A stretch of DNA of 11,704 bases from positions 1-11,704 of the forward strand of contig CAMZAI010000079.1 of the NCBI GenBank assembly GCA_947304065.1, read 5' to 3'. The stretch is from an uncultured Clostridia bacterium (GTDB lineage: Bacteria > Bacillota > Clostridia > Lachnospirales > Lachnospiraceae). This document shows positions 1 to 7,867 of the stretch, one piece after another (within the stretch, counting starts at the first letter, position 1; every line of letters starts with the position of its first letter). The translations under genes were made by a program, and so were the position numbers. The notes beneath the pieces are model-generated. The model was not told the DNA's origin. It ran no database searches and saw only the letters and a program-made list of their open reading frames with translations.

Positions 1-1149
1 TACTGCGGTATGCTCAACTGCTCATATAACCTCGGAATGCGCCATCTGAAGGGCTACATTCCCGAGTATCCCGTTGGCACAGCTAAGGACATCGCGAAGA
101 TGATCGCTGATTTCGTTCCCGTAGCACGTGCCGTTATCGGCGTTCAGAACCTTAAGATCATTACCTTCGGTCCCAGACCTCAGGACTTCTTCGCATGCAA
201 CGCACCCATCAAGGGTCTCTATGAGCTCGGCGTTGAGATCGAAGAGAACTCAGAGCTTGACCTCTATGTAAGCTTCAAGGCTCATGAGAACGATCCCAGA
301 ATTCCCGACGTATGTAAGCATATGGAGAAGGAAATGGGCAAGGGCAAGTTCTACAAGGAGCTCAATGCACGTATGGCACAGTTCGAGCTTACGCTTCTTG
401 ACTGGGCAAACGCTCACAAGGGCGCTCGCAAGTACGTTGCATTTGCCGATAAGTGCTGGCCCGCATTCCCCGAGACCTTCGGTTTCGAGCCCTGCTACGT
501 AAATTCACGTCTTGCAAGCCACGGTATCCCCGTAGCATGTGAGGTTGATATCTACGGCGCTCTTTCCGAGTATATCGGTGCATGTGTATCCGCTGACGCA
601 GTTACACTGCTCGACATCAACAACTCCGTTCCGGAGAAGCTTTACACCGAGAGCATCAAGCCCAAGTACAAGAAGTATGCGCTTACCGATACCTTCATGG
701 GCTTCCATTGCGGAAATACTCCTTCCTGCAAGATGTGCGCAGACCGTGCCATCAAGTACCAGCTGATCCAGCACAGACTGCTTGAGCCCGCAGGCAGCGA
801 GCCCGACTTCACCAGAGGAACTCTTGAGGGCGACATCGCAGCAAGCCCGATCACATTCTACCGTCTGCAGTGCGACAGCGAGGGCGTTCTTCGTTCTTAC
901 ATCGCAGAGGGCGAGGTTCTTGACGTAAGAACCGGTTCATTCGGCGGCATCGGTATCTTCGCTATCAATGAGATGGGACGTTTCTACCGTCACGTTCTCG
1001 TTCAGAAGAGATATCCTCATCACGGCGCTGTTGCGTTCGGCCACTATGGCAAGACTCTCTTCGAGGTATTCAAGTTCTTAGGCGTAGGCGACATCGCTTA
1101 CAACCAGCCCAAGAGCCTTCCTTACCCCACCGAGAATCCCTGGGCGTAA
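1..1149 (+). CDS. L-fucose/L-arabinose isomerase family protein, C-terminal part (5' truncated)
   Basis: The frame is open from the first base (Tyr-Cys-Gly precede the first Met at 10), so the gene begins outside the window; about 382 residues are present, whereas family members usually have roughly 480-600. Numbering from the Met at 10, the motif CEVDIYGALSEY (177-188, E178), LLDINN (200-205, D202) and the His-rich stretch GFHCGN (231-236) resemble the metal-binding Glu/Asp/His regions of ketol isomerases of the fucose/arabinose isomerase fold, which interconvert aldoses and ketoses with a divalent metal, usually Mn2+. PRPQDFFACNAPIKGLYELG (55-74) is also typical of this family. The exact sugar cannot be read from the sequence, and the family holds many uncharacterised clostridial members. 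The protein is cytoplasmic, with no signal or membrane segment. Codons are strongly biased (CGT, GTT, AAG, TTC), unlike the following kinase genes, which suggests high expression. The gene ends just before a good terminator, so it is not cotranscribed with the kinases. Confidence 0.8.
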   Translation, partial: YCGMLNCSYNLGMRHLKGYIPEYPVGTAKDIAKMIADFVPVARAVIGVQNLKIITFGPRPQDFFACNAPIKGLYELGVEIEENSELDLYVSFKAHENDPRIPDVCKHMEKEMGKGKFYKELNARMAQFELTLLDWANAHKGARKYVAFADKCWPAFPETFGFEPCYVNSRLASHGIPVACEVDIYGALSEYIGACVSADAVTLLDINNSVPEKLYTESIKPKYKKYALTDTFMGFHCGNTPSCKMCADRAIKYQLIQHRLLEPAGSEPDFTRGTLEGDIAASPITFYRLQCDSEGVLRSYIAEGEVLDVRTGSFGGIGIFAINEMGRFYRHVLVQKRYPHHGAVAFGHYGKTLFEVFKFLGVGDIAYNQPKSLPYPTENPWA

Positions 1150-1191
1150 TGAGTTTATTTGCTGAATAAAACCGAAATTTAAATTCAAGGG

Positions 1192-1223
1192 GCGGTTTCC
1201 GAACAAGGGAACCGCTTCTTTGC
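1192..1223 (+). terminator. Intrinsic terminator after the isomerase gene
   Basis: A 9-bp stem (GCGGTTTCC at 1192-1200 with GGGAACCGC at 1207-1215, one T-G wobble) closes a 6-nt loop and is followed at once by TTCTTT. It lies 43 nt after the TAA stop. It separates the isomerase from the downstream sensor gene. Confidence 0.85.
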
Positions 1224-1261
1224 GTATGGTGAAAAAGATTTTTCTTTTTATGTTTTTATGG

Positions 1262-1290
1262 GTGACATTCCACGGATGATGTGGTATAAT
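1262..1290 (+). promoter_or_regulatory. Sigma-A promoter of the hydrogenase-like sensor kinase
   Basis: The -35 box GTGACA (1262-1267, one mismatch to TTGACA) and the perfect -10 box TATAAT (1285-1290) are 17 bp apart. An A/T-rich tract upstream (1231-1259, including the small inverted repeat GAAAAA-GA-TTTTTC) could act as an UP element. Transcription would start near 1297, giving a leader of about 60 nt. The Shine-Dalgarno-like AAGGGA (1341-1346) is 11 nt before the ATG at 1358. Confidence 0.8.
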
Positions 1291-1357
1291 TTAATTTGAC
1301 CCAAAATATTCAAATGGGCCGATCTGAAGCACTATTTTCGAAGGGATATCAGGCAAG

Positions 1358-4300
1358 ATGCGGAGTATTGTTTATACCAATGACAACTGCATAGGCTGTA
1401 ATAAATGTATTAACGTCTGCAGCGCGATAGGTGCGTGCATTTCTACGGAAAGAGACGGCAAACCCAGGATCGAAGTAGACGGTACAAAGTGCGTGGCGTG
1501 CGGAAGCTGTATGGACGTATGCGTACACAACGCGCGTGAATTTGAGGACGATACCGACCGTTTCTTTGAGGACCTTGAAAAAGGAGAGCAGATATCGCTG
1601 CTCCTGGCTCCCGCATTTAAAGCAAATTATCCCGACGAATACGATTCTGTTCTCGGAGGGCTTAAAAAGCTCGGCGTCAACAGGATAATCAGCGTTGCCT
1701 TCGGCGCCGACATCTGCACCTGGGGCTATCTCACATACATAAAACAGAACAACTTCTATGGCGGAATCTCACAGCCCTGTCCGGCCGTCGTTTCATATAT
1801 CGAAAGATATCTTCCCGAGCTTCTTCCAAAGCTTTTCCCTGTCCAGAGTCCGTTGATGTGCGCGGCGATCTATGCGCGCAAGCAGCTGGGCATCACTGAC
1901 AGATTCGCGTTTATCAGTCCCTGTATCGCTAAAAAGATGGAGATCGAAGACCCTAATAACGAGGGTCTGGTTCAGTATAACGTTACGTTCGAACATCTGA
2001 TGAGACATATCAGGGAGAAGAATATTACCGGCGAATCGGCTCGAAGCGAGATAGAATACGGTCTCGGCTCATTTTATCCGACTCCGGGCGGTCTGGCGGA
2101 AAATGTTAAATGGTTCCTCGGCGATTCGGTATATATCCGTCAGATAGAGGGTGAACGCCGTCTGTATAACTGGATGCATCATAACCGTGACAGGATAAGG
2201 AACAACAAGACGCCGTTCCTTTTTGTCGACGCCCTGAACTGCGATAAGGGCTGTATCTGCGGTACAGCGGTCGATCCCGTGAAGTCCGAGACAGACGACG
2301 CGCTCTACGCACTTCTTGACATACGCGAAGAATCGAAGAAAAAGCAGTCGGGCGACGCATGGTCGAAGTGCGACACTCCCGAGGAGCGCCTGAAGCATTT
2401 TAACGAGCAGTTTGCAGATCTGAAGATTGAGGATTATCTGAGAGGTTATACCGACAGATCCTCATCCTGCAGCTATCTTATCCCGGACGAAGAGGCGCTG
2501 AACGCTATCTTTATCAGCATGAACAAGCTGACCGAGGAGTCGAGGCAGATCAATTGTACCTGCTGCGGTTATGAAAGCTGTCTTCAGATGGCTACAGCCA
2601 TATTTAACGGCTTTAACCACCGCGAGAACTGTATTTATTACGAGAGGACGATGGTCCATGAGCTTGAGGTCGAGAAGGCCATCGCAGAGGAAGCTACGCT
2701 TGCGAAGAGCGCATTCCTTGCGAATATGTCCCATGAGATCCGTACGCCCATCAACGCGGTTCTCGGAATGAACGAAATGATACTGCGCGAGTGCGAGGAC
2801 GAGAATGTCATCGCTTATTCGGAGCGCATCAGGAGCGCGGGCAGCACACTGCTCGGGCTTGTAAACAATATACTTGATTTCTCGAAGATCGAAGCGGGTA
2901 AGATGGAGATCACACCTGTCGATTACGATCTTTCTTCGGTACTCAACGACCTTGTTAATATGATCCAGACACGTGCGGACGAGAAGGGACTGCTGCTTTA
3001 TCTCGATTTCGATCCCGCAATGCCGAAGCTGCTGCACGGCGACGAACTGCGCATCAAGCAGATCATCATGAACCTGCTGACGAATGCCGTAAAATACACC
3101 GAGCAGGGAAGCATTACCTTTAAGATGTGCTTTGAAAAAACGGAATCGGATAAGGAAGTGATCATAAAGACCACTGTTACCGATACCGGTATCGGAATAA
3201 AGAAAGAGGACATCGCGCGTCTTTTCGAGCAGTTTAAGAGGATCGAGGAGAAGCGAAACCGAAATATCGAGGGCACAGGCCTCGGCATGAACATTACGCA
3301 GAAGCTCCTTGAGATGATGAATTCCACACTCGAAGTGGAGAGTGAATACGGTAAGGGCTCATCTTTCTCGTTCGAGCTGAAGCAACCGGTCGTAAAATGG
3401 GAAGAACTCGGCAACTTTACAGAGAGATACCAGAAGGCGAAGGGCGAGCGTACCGCTTATCACGAGAGATTTACCGCGCCGGAAGCCGATATCCTTGTAA
3501 TAGACGACAATCCTATGAACCTGATAGTATTCAAGAGCCTGCTCAAGCAGACCAAAGTCAGGATAGATACCGCGAACGACGGCGATGAGGGTATCGCTTT
3601 CGCACTTAAAAAGAAATACGACATTATATTCTTCGATCATATGATGCCCGGCAAGGACGGTATCGAGACTCTGAACGAGCTCAGGAGCCATAAGGACAAT
3701 CCGAACATCCTTACTCCGTCGATCTGTCTTACGGCCAACGCAGTTTCCGGAGCGAGAGAGACTTATATAGCCGCCGGCTTCGACGATTATCTGACAAAGC
3801 CCATTGAATCGGCTAAGCTCGAAGAGATGATAGCTTCGCTGCTCCCGCCCGAGAAGATCGTGTCTGTCAGTGCGGTAAGGGCAGAAGAGACCGAAAAATC
3901 CGATCTGGACGACGTCAGACTTGCACCGATGAAGACGATCGCCGAGATCGACCTTGAAGAAGGCATAAAAAACAGCGGATCGGTTGATGCGTATCTGCCT
4001 CTGCTGAAGATATTCTATGAATCGATAGACGATAAGGCAGACGAGATCGAGGGCTTCTACAAGGAGCGCAATATCAAGGATTACACAATAAAGGTTCACG
4101 CATTGAAGAGCTCGGCCCGTCTTATAGGAGCAACGCTGTTTGCAGAGATCGCACAGGCGCTGGAGACCGCCGGAAAAGACGGAAACGAAGCTTTTATCGA
4201 TGAACATACCGAACCGTTCATGAAGTCGTACCGGAATTTCAAGGAACTGTTAAAGTGCATGTTTACGGCTGACGCGGACGATGCGGACAAGCCTGAAGCC

Positions 4301-4504
4301 GACGCGGAGATGATGGAGGGCGTCTACGACGAGATCAGATCTTCGGCCGAGTGCATGGATTGCGACGCGCTCGAAGTCATTTTCGGCGAAATGGAGAATT
4401 ACCGCATCCCGGATGCCGACCGGGATCTGTTCGCGAAGATGAAAGCGGCGGCCAGGATATTTGATTACGATGCAATTTTGAAGCTCATAGAAGAAAAAGG
4501 ATGA
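1358..4504 (+). CDS. [FeFe]-hydrogenase-like sensor hybrid histidine kinase (Fd - H-cluster - FeS - HisKA - HATPase - REC - Hpt)
   Basis: A 1048-residue soluble protein with no signal or membrane segment. Domains in order: a two-[4Fe-4S] ferredoxin domain (C11/C14/C17/C21 and C45/C48/C51/C55); an H-cluster domain, about 80-320, with L1-like SQPCP (138-142), L2-like SPCIAKK (187-193) and L3-like NCDKGCICG (294-302); a four-Cys FeS domain with C-x2-C-x4-C-x16-C spacing (C400, C403, C408, C425); HisKA with the phospho-acceptor H459 in SHEIRTP; HATPase_c with N576, DTGIG (609-613) and EGTGLG (638-643); a receiver with D716/D717, acceptor D760, T792 and K814; and Hpt with H914 in VHALKSS. An acidic linker and helical tail (971-1048) follow. 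All four Cys that hold the H-cluster cubane in hydrogenases have equivalents (C141, C189, C295, C299), but the proton-relay Cys is Pro140. It is therefore likely a sensor, not a catalyst; the signal (H2, redox or O2) is inferred. It contains a full His-Asp-His relay but no DNA-binding output. Confidence 0.9.
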   Translation: MRSIVYTNDNCIGCNKCINVCSAIGACISTERDGKPRIEVDGTKCVACGSCMDVCVHNAREFEDDTDRFFEDLEKGEQISLLLAPAFKANYPDEYDSVLGGLKKLGVNRIISVAFGADICTWGYLTYIKQNNFYGGISQPCPAVVSYIERYLPELLPKLFPVQSPLMCAAIYARKQLGITDRFAFISPCIAKKMEIEDPNNEGLVQYNVTFEHLMRHIREKNITGESARSEIEYGLGSFYPTPGGLAENVKWFLGDSVYIRQIEGERRLYNWMHHNRDRIRNNKTPFLFVDALNCDKGCICGTAVDPVKSETDDALYALLDIREESKKKQSGDAWSKCDTPEERLKHFNEQFADLKIEDYLRGYTDRSSSCSYLIPDEEALNAIFISMNKLTEESRQINCTCCGYESCLQMATAIFNGFNHRENCIYYERTMVHELEVEKAIAEEATLAKSAFLANMSHEIRTPINAVLGMNEMILRECEDENVIAYSERIRSAGSTLLGLVNNILDFSKIEAGKMEITPVDYDLSSVLNDLVNMIQTRADEKGLLLYLDFDPAMPKLLHGDELRIKQIIMNLLTNAVKYTEQGSITFKMCFEKTESDKEVIIKTTVTDTGIGIKKEDIARLFEQFKRIEEKRNRNIEGTGLGMNITQKLLEMMNSTLEVESEYGKGSSFSFELKQPVVKWEELGNFTERYQKAKGERTAYHERFTAPEADILVIDDNPMNLIVFKSLLKQTKVRIDTANDGDEGIAFALKKKYDIIFFDHMMPGKDGIETLNELRSHKDNPNILTPSICLTANAVSGARETYIAAGFDDYLTKPIESAKLEEMIASLLPPEKIVSVSAVRAEETEKSDLDDVRLAPMKTIAEIDLEEGIKNSGSVDAYLPLLKIFYESIDDKADEIEGFYKERNIKDYTIKVHALKSSARLIGATLFAEIAQALETAGKDGNEAFIDEHTEPFMKSYRNFKELLKCMFTADADDADKPEADAEMMEGVYDEIRSSAECMDCDALEVIFGEMENYRIPDADRDLFAKMKAAARIFDYDAILKLIEEKG

Positions 4505-4533
4505 TGTAAAAAAGCGGGGAATTGTGCTATAAT
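4505..4533 (+). promoter_or_regulatory. Extended -10 promoter of the second hybrid kinase
   Basis: A perfect -10 box TATAAT (4528-4533) is preceded by TG at 4525-4526, giving an extended -10 (TGCTATAAT). The hexamer 17 bp upstream, TGTAAA (4505-4510), matches the -35 consensus poorly, so the extended -10 or an activator may carry the promoter. It begins directly after the stop codon of the upstream sensor gene. Transcription would start near 4540, about 23 nt before the ATG at 4563, inside an inverted repeat. Confidence 0.65.
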
Positions 4534-4554
4534 ATCTGTAAACGGAAAGCGGGG
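4505..4554 (+). repeat. Imperfect direct repeat flanking the -10 box
   Basis: TGTAAA-AAAGCGGGG at 4505-4519 recurs as TGTAAA-CGG-AAAGCGGGG at 4537-4554, identical apart from a 3-nt insertion. The two copies lie on either side of the -10 box, one over the -35 position and one over the start of transcription and the ribosome binding region. A regulator-binding pair is possible; a local duplication is the alternative. Confidence 0.5.
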
Positions 4555-4560
4555 TTTACA
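4537..4560 (+). promoter_or_regulatory. Inverted repeat at the transcription start and ribosome binding site
   Basis: Perfect 7-bp arms TGTAAAC (4537-4543) and GTTTACA (4554-4560) are separated by 10 nt. The repeat starts 3 nt after the -10 box and ends 2 nt before the ATG at 4563. The only Shine-Dalgarno-like bases (GGGG, 4551-4554) lie in the loop and the foot of the stem. It could be an operator in DNA or a short 5' hairpin in RNA that affects ribosome access. No T-tract follows, so it is not a terminator. Confidence 0.5.
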
Positions 4561-4562
4561 TT

Positions 4563-6488
4563 ATGGATATAAAAAATATTACGGCAGTGTTAATACTTAT
4601 CATTTCTGTCAGTTTTCTGGTTGTGGCGCTTCTTACGACCCTTCTTGTTCTGAAGAAATGGAAGCTTATAAAGGGACATGTTAATCTGGCTATGGTAGCT
4701 GCGATCGTCATGCCTTTGTTCAATGTGCTCCTTTTCGGTTTAGGAATATATACGTTTAAGCAGATGATCACGGAAAAGAGGAATTTACCGCTCATAGCTG
4801 CGATATTCATGCTGTTCTATTGCATTATATCCGTAGTAAATTACCTTTTCCTCCGCAATCTTTTCAGGAATGTGGAAGGTCTGCTCGCCAAGAATAAAAA
4901 AGAGTCGGCAAAACATAACATCCTTATCGACAACATTTCCCACGAGATCAGAAACCCGATGAACACGATCGTCGGCATGACGGAGATCCTTAAAAAGGAC
5001 CAGAATGTCTTAAAGTCACAGAGCGAAAATATCGAAGCGCTCTCGCAGGCTACGGCATCCCTGCTCGGCGTCGTTAACAATATCATAGATTACACGAAGA
5101 TCCAGTGCGACAAGCTCGATATAATCCCCACCGAGTATGCCGTAGAGGATCTGCTCAATATCATTATCGAAAAAGCCGAGTATTCGACGAAGGACGCGAA
5201 TGTTGATTTCGTATACGAAGTAAGCCCCGACATCCCGAGACGCCTTAAAGGCGACGACGTGCGCATTATCCAGGCAATCTACAGCCTGCTGCTGAATTCG
5301 TTCAGGTTTACCCATATAGGCGTTGTTGCGATGAAGGTCAGCTCGCAGAAGATAAATACCGATACTACGCTCCTGAAGATCGATATCGAAGATTCGGGCG
5401 AGGGTATCCCTCCGGAAGACGTAAAGAGTGCCTACGAGCTCTTCGACGAGTCGTTCCAGCGCGGCGACAGCGAGAAATCTACGAGACTGTCGCTCTATAT
5501 AATCAAGACTATCATCGAGAAGATGAACGGTACCATTTCGTTCAATTCCGTATATAATACCGGAACCGTATTTACTATCGCGATCCCGCAGCATGTTGAG
5601 GATACCGCGCCCCTCGGCCCCTTTACGGCGGCGAAGGAGAACAGCAGCTACAAGTTCATCGCTCCGATGGCGAAGGTACTTGTTGTCGACGACAGTATGG
5701 TCAATCTGTTCGTTGCGAAGGAACTTCTTTCAAACTACGGCATCGAGGTTACCACGGCTGCGAGCGGTGCGGAGAGTATCAGGCTCGTCCGCGAGAATTC
5801 ATTCGACATGGTATTCATGGATTATCTGATGCCCCAGATGGACGGACGTGAGGCGCTTGTACAGATCCGCGATCTCGGAGACGAATACTTCAAACAGCTT
5901 CCTGTCATCGCCCTTACCGCGAAGAACTCACCCGGCGGTGAGAGAGTATATATCGACGAAGGCTTTAACGGATATCTGGCGAAGCCTCTTGACGTTCATG
6001 AGCTCGAGCGTGCGCTGCTCAAGTTCCTTCCTTCCGAGTACATCAACAAAATCGAAGAGGAGAGCGAAGCGGGCGATGAGTCCAATATCGAAGAGAAGGC
6101 GTGGTATAAGAGACTTTGCTCCGTACTTACCGAATTTGATGTCAAGAAGGGCCTTGAATACTGCGAATACGATTATTCGGCATATATCAACCTGCTCCGC
6201 GTTATCAGTACCGAGAGTTCGAATCAGGGCGCGAGGATAAAGGGCTTTGCGGAGAACGAGGATATCGAGAATTACAGAGTAGCGGTTCATTCGATGAGAA
6301 ATGTTGCTGCATCGGCCGGAGACATGAAGCTGAACTTTATCTGTTCGGAGCATGAGAGCGCTGCGAAGAACTATGACATCTCATATATCAAGAACCATGT
6401 GAATACATTGCTCTCGGAATATGAAGTATTCCTGTTCAAGATCGATACGGTACTTCAGAGAGAGAACGAAATATTGAACAAGAAATAA
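4563..6488 (+). CDS. Membrane-anchored hybrid histidine kinase with degenerate ATP lid (TM - HisKA - HATPase - REC - Hpt)
   Basis: A 641-residue protein. Three hydrophobic segments (about 7-30, 40-64 and 75-97) with very short loops anchor it, and there is no sizeable extracellular sensor domain. HisKA follows with H127 in SHEIRNP. The ATPase domain keeps the N-box Asn (N245) and a D-box (DSGEG, 277-281), but the G2 region, usually G-T-G-L-G-L, reads STRLSL (306-311), so all three glycines are lost. The receiver (370-490) has D376/D377, acceptor D420 in MDYLMP, T452 and K474. The C-terminal Hpt-like domain has H576 in AVHSMRN, with Arg where Lys is usual. The layout matches the kinase just upstream without its iron-sulfur half. 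The weakened ATP lid suggests poor autophosphorylation, so it may act as a phosphatase, a phosphate acceptor or a heterodimer partner; this is inference. It has its own promoter and is followed after 18 nt by the LRR gene. Confidence 0.9.
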   Translation: MDIKNITAVLILIISVSFLVVALLTTLLVLKKWKLIKGHVNLAMVAAIVMPLFNVLLFGLGIYTFKQMITEKRNLPLIAAIFMLFYCIISVVNYLFLRNLFRNVEGLLAKNKKESAKHNILIDNISHEIRNPMNTIVGMTEILKKDQNVLKSQSENIEALSQATASLLGVVNNIIDYTKIQCDKLDIIPTEYAVEDLLNIIIEKAEYSTKDANVDFVYEVSPDIPRRLKGDDVRIIQAIYSLLLNSFRFTHIGVVAMKVSSQKINTDTTLLKIDIEDSGEGIPPEDVKSAYELFDESFQRGDSEKSTRLSLYIIKTIIEKMNGTISFNSVYNTGTVFTIAIPQHVEDTAPLGPFTAAKENSSYKFIAPMAKVLVVDDSMVNLFVAKELLSNYGIEVTTAASGAESIRLVRENSFDMVFMDYLMPQMDGREALVQIRDLGDEYFKQLPVIALTAKNSPGGERVYIDEGFNGYLAKPLDVHELERALLKFLPSEYINKIEEESEAGDESNIEEKAWYKRLCSVLTEFDVKKGLEYCEYDYSAYINLLRVISTESSNQGARIKGFAENEDIENYRVAVHSMRNVAASAGDMKLNFICSEHESAAKNYDISYIKNHVNTLLSEYEVFLFKIDTVLQRENEILNKK

Positions 6489-6506
6489 ACAAGTCCGGAG
6501 AAGCCT

Positions 6507-7838
6507 ATGTTTAAAGGGAATTCAGGGAAGTTAAATCATAATTTAATAAAATTCTTCGGACTGTTTTTGAGCGTTTCGATGCTTGTTTCGGTGTTCGTAC
6601 AGGCAGCTCCGATGACAGAAGCCCGGGCGAAGAAATCGAAGAGCACCGAGACCGCAACGGAGGAAGCCGAGCCTGCTTTCGTCAACGAAGAAGGAGCGAA
6701 GTTCACCGATTCCAGGATCGAATATACCGTGATTGTCCCCGCTACGGAGGAGACTCCGGGTAAGGTATCGGTATCCGGGAATACGCTCAAGAAAAAGACA
6801 CAGACCGTTACGATCCCCGAGATAGTGATATACGAAGGCTATAAGTATTTCCCTTATTCGATCGGAGATTACGCCTTTGTGGGATCGAGCTTTACTTCGA
6901 TCGTATTTGAGGACGATATCTACGGAATAGGTGAATATGCTTTTGCCATGTCCGCACTGGAATCGATCGAGATTCCCGAGACGGTAAAGGAGATCGGAGC
7001 CGGAGCGTTCGCGCTCTCGAACTCGTTAAAGAGCGTATCGATCGGACGTTTTACCGCAGATATCGCGCATAATGCGTTTTCGTACTGCGACAGCCTTACG
7101 GAGCTTACGATAGCTTCGAAGAATAAGAATTACGCCGCTGTCGACGGAATGATACTGAACAAAAAAAAGACTTTGCTGATATCGGGTGCGGCTGCAGGCG
7201 GTGACATTGTGATCCCCGCTACGGTAAAGAAGCTCAGCGCCTATGCGTTTGAAGGGAATCATAAGATCACTTCGGTCGATCTCGGTACCTTGATCAAAGC
7301 GATCCCGGAGGATACCTTCTATGACTGCACGGCTCTCGAGAAGATAGTTATCGGCAAAGCCGTTACGAAGATCAGCGGGAATCCTTTTAAGTACTGTACT
7401 TCCCTTAAGTCCTTTGAGGTGGACGAAGAGAATACAAAATACAGGGGCGCAGGACCCATTCTTTACAGCAAGACCGGAAAGACTCTCTACGCATATCCTT
7501 CGGCGAAGGGTTCGCTTGCGTTGCCTTCCGCCGTAAAGACGATCGGGGAGTATGCGTTCTGCGGAAGCGGTCTTACCGAACTCAGTATTCCTGCCAATAT
7601 TAAGAGCATTTCCAAGGGCGCTTTCTATGACTGCGCCGAACTTGAAGAGGTAACCTTTGAAAAGAGAAAGATCACTCTTTACGAGGATATCGCGTCTTCC
7701 GAAGACATGATATTCGGCAATGCGATGCCTTACCTCGTTATCGTCCTTCCTTACTCGAAGGATTCGAACCAGGCGGGTTCTGTCGAAGAGAAGCTGAAGC
7801 TCAACTGCCCTTCGACAGTCATCATAGTTAATAAATAA
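6507..7838 (+). CDS. Secreted BspA-type leucine-rich-repeat protein
   Basis: A 443-residue protein. A basic N-terminus and hydrophobic core (about 13-33) followed by VQAAP form a Sec signal peptide, with likely cleavage after Ala33 or nearby; there is no lipobox Cys. A Lys/Glu/Thr-rich linker (41-60) follows. Residues about 110-385 hold repeats of the LRR_5 (BspA) kind, recognised by recurring G-x-x-A-F / L-x-x-I-x-I-P phasing, for example IGDYAF (119-124), IGEYAF (141-146), IGAGAF (163-168), LSAYAF (243-248), IGEYAF (346-351) and ISKGAF (368-373). No LPXTG, dockerin, SLH or membrane anchor is seen, so it is probably released or held noncovalently at the surface. Family members bind host, polymer or cell-surface ligands, and the ligand here is unknown. 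A good Shine-Dalgarno (GGAG at 6497-6500) lies 6 nt before the ATG. The 18-nt gap after the kinase gene and the absence of a terminator suggest cotranscription. Confidence 0.85.
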   Translation: MFKGNSGKLNHNLIKFFGLFLSVSMLVSVFVQAAPMTEARAKKSKSTETATEEAEPAFVNEEGAKFTDSRIEYTVIVPATEETPGKVSVSGNTLKKKTQTVTIPEIVIYEGYKYFPYSIGDYAFVGSSFTSIVFEDDIYGIGEYAFAMSALESIEIPETVKEIGAGAFALSNSLKSVSIGRFTADIAHNAFSYCDSLTELTIASKNKNYAAVDGMILNKKKTLLISGAAAGGDIVIPATVKKLSAYAFEGNHKITSVDLGTLIKAIPEDTFYDCTALEKIVIGKAVTKISGNPFKYCTSLKSFEVDEENTKYRGAGPILYSKTGKTLYAYPSAKGSLALPSAVKTIGEYAFCGSGLTELSIPANIKSISKGAFYDCAELEEVTFEKRKITLYEDIASSEDMIFGNAMPYLVIVLPYSKDSNQAGSVEEKLKLNCPSTVIIVNK

Positions 7839-7867
7839 CCCAAAATTTTTAAGTTGCGGGGGGCTCT

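Noticed and set aside
1299..1318. Possible hairpin CCCA...TGGG in the leader of the sensor kinase
   Set aside because: Only 4 bp pair across an 11-nt loop with no T-tract, which is too weak to call an attenuator or operator.
3359..4207. Long open frame on the minus strand (282 codons) opposite the receiver/Hpt part of the sensor kinase
   Set aside because: It has no recognisable domain and no ribosome binding site, and it lies entirely within a strongly supported gene. It arises from the codon bias of that gene, as do similar antisense frames at 2462-3037 and 5016-5594.
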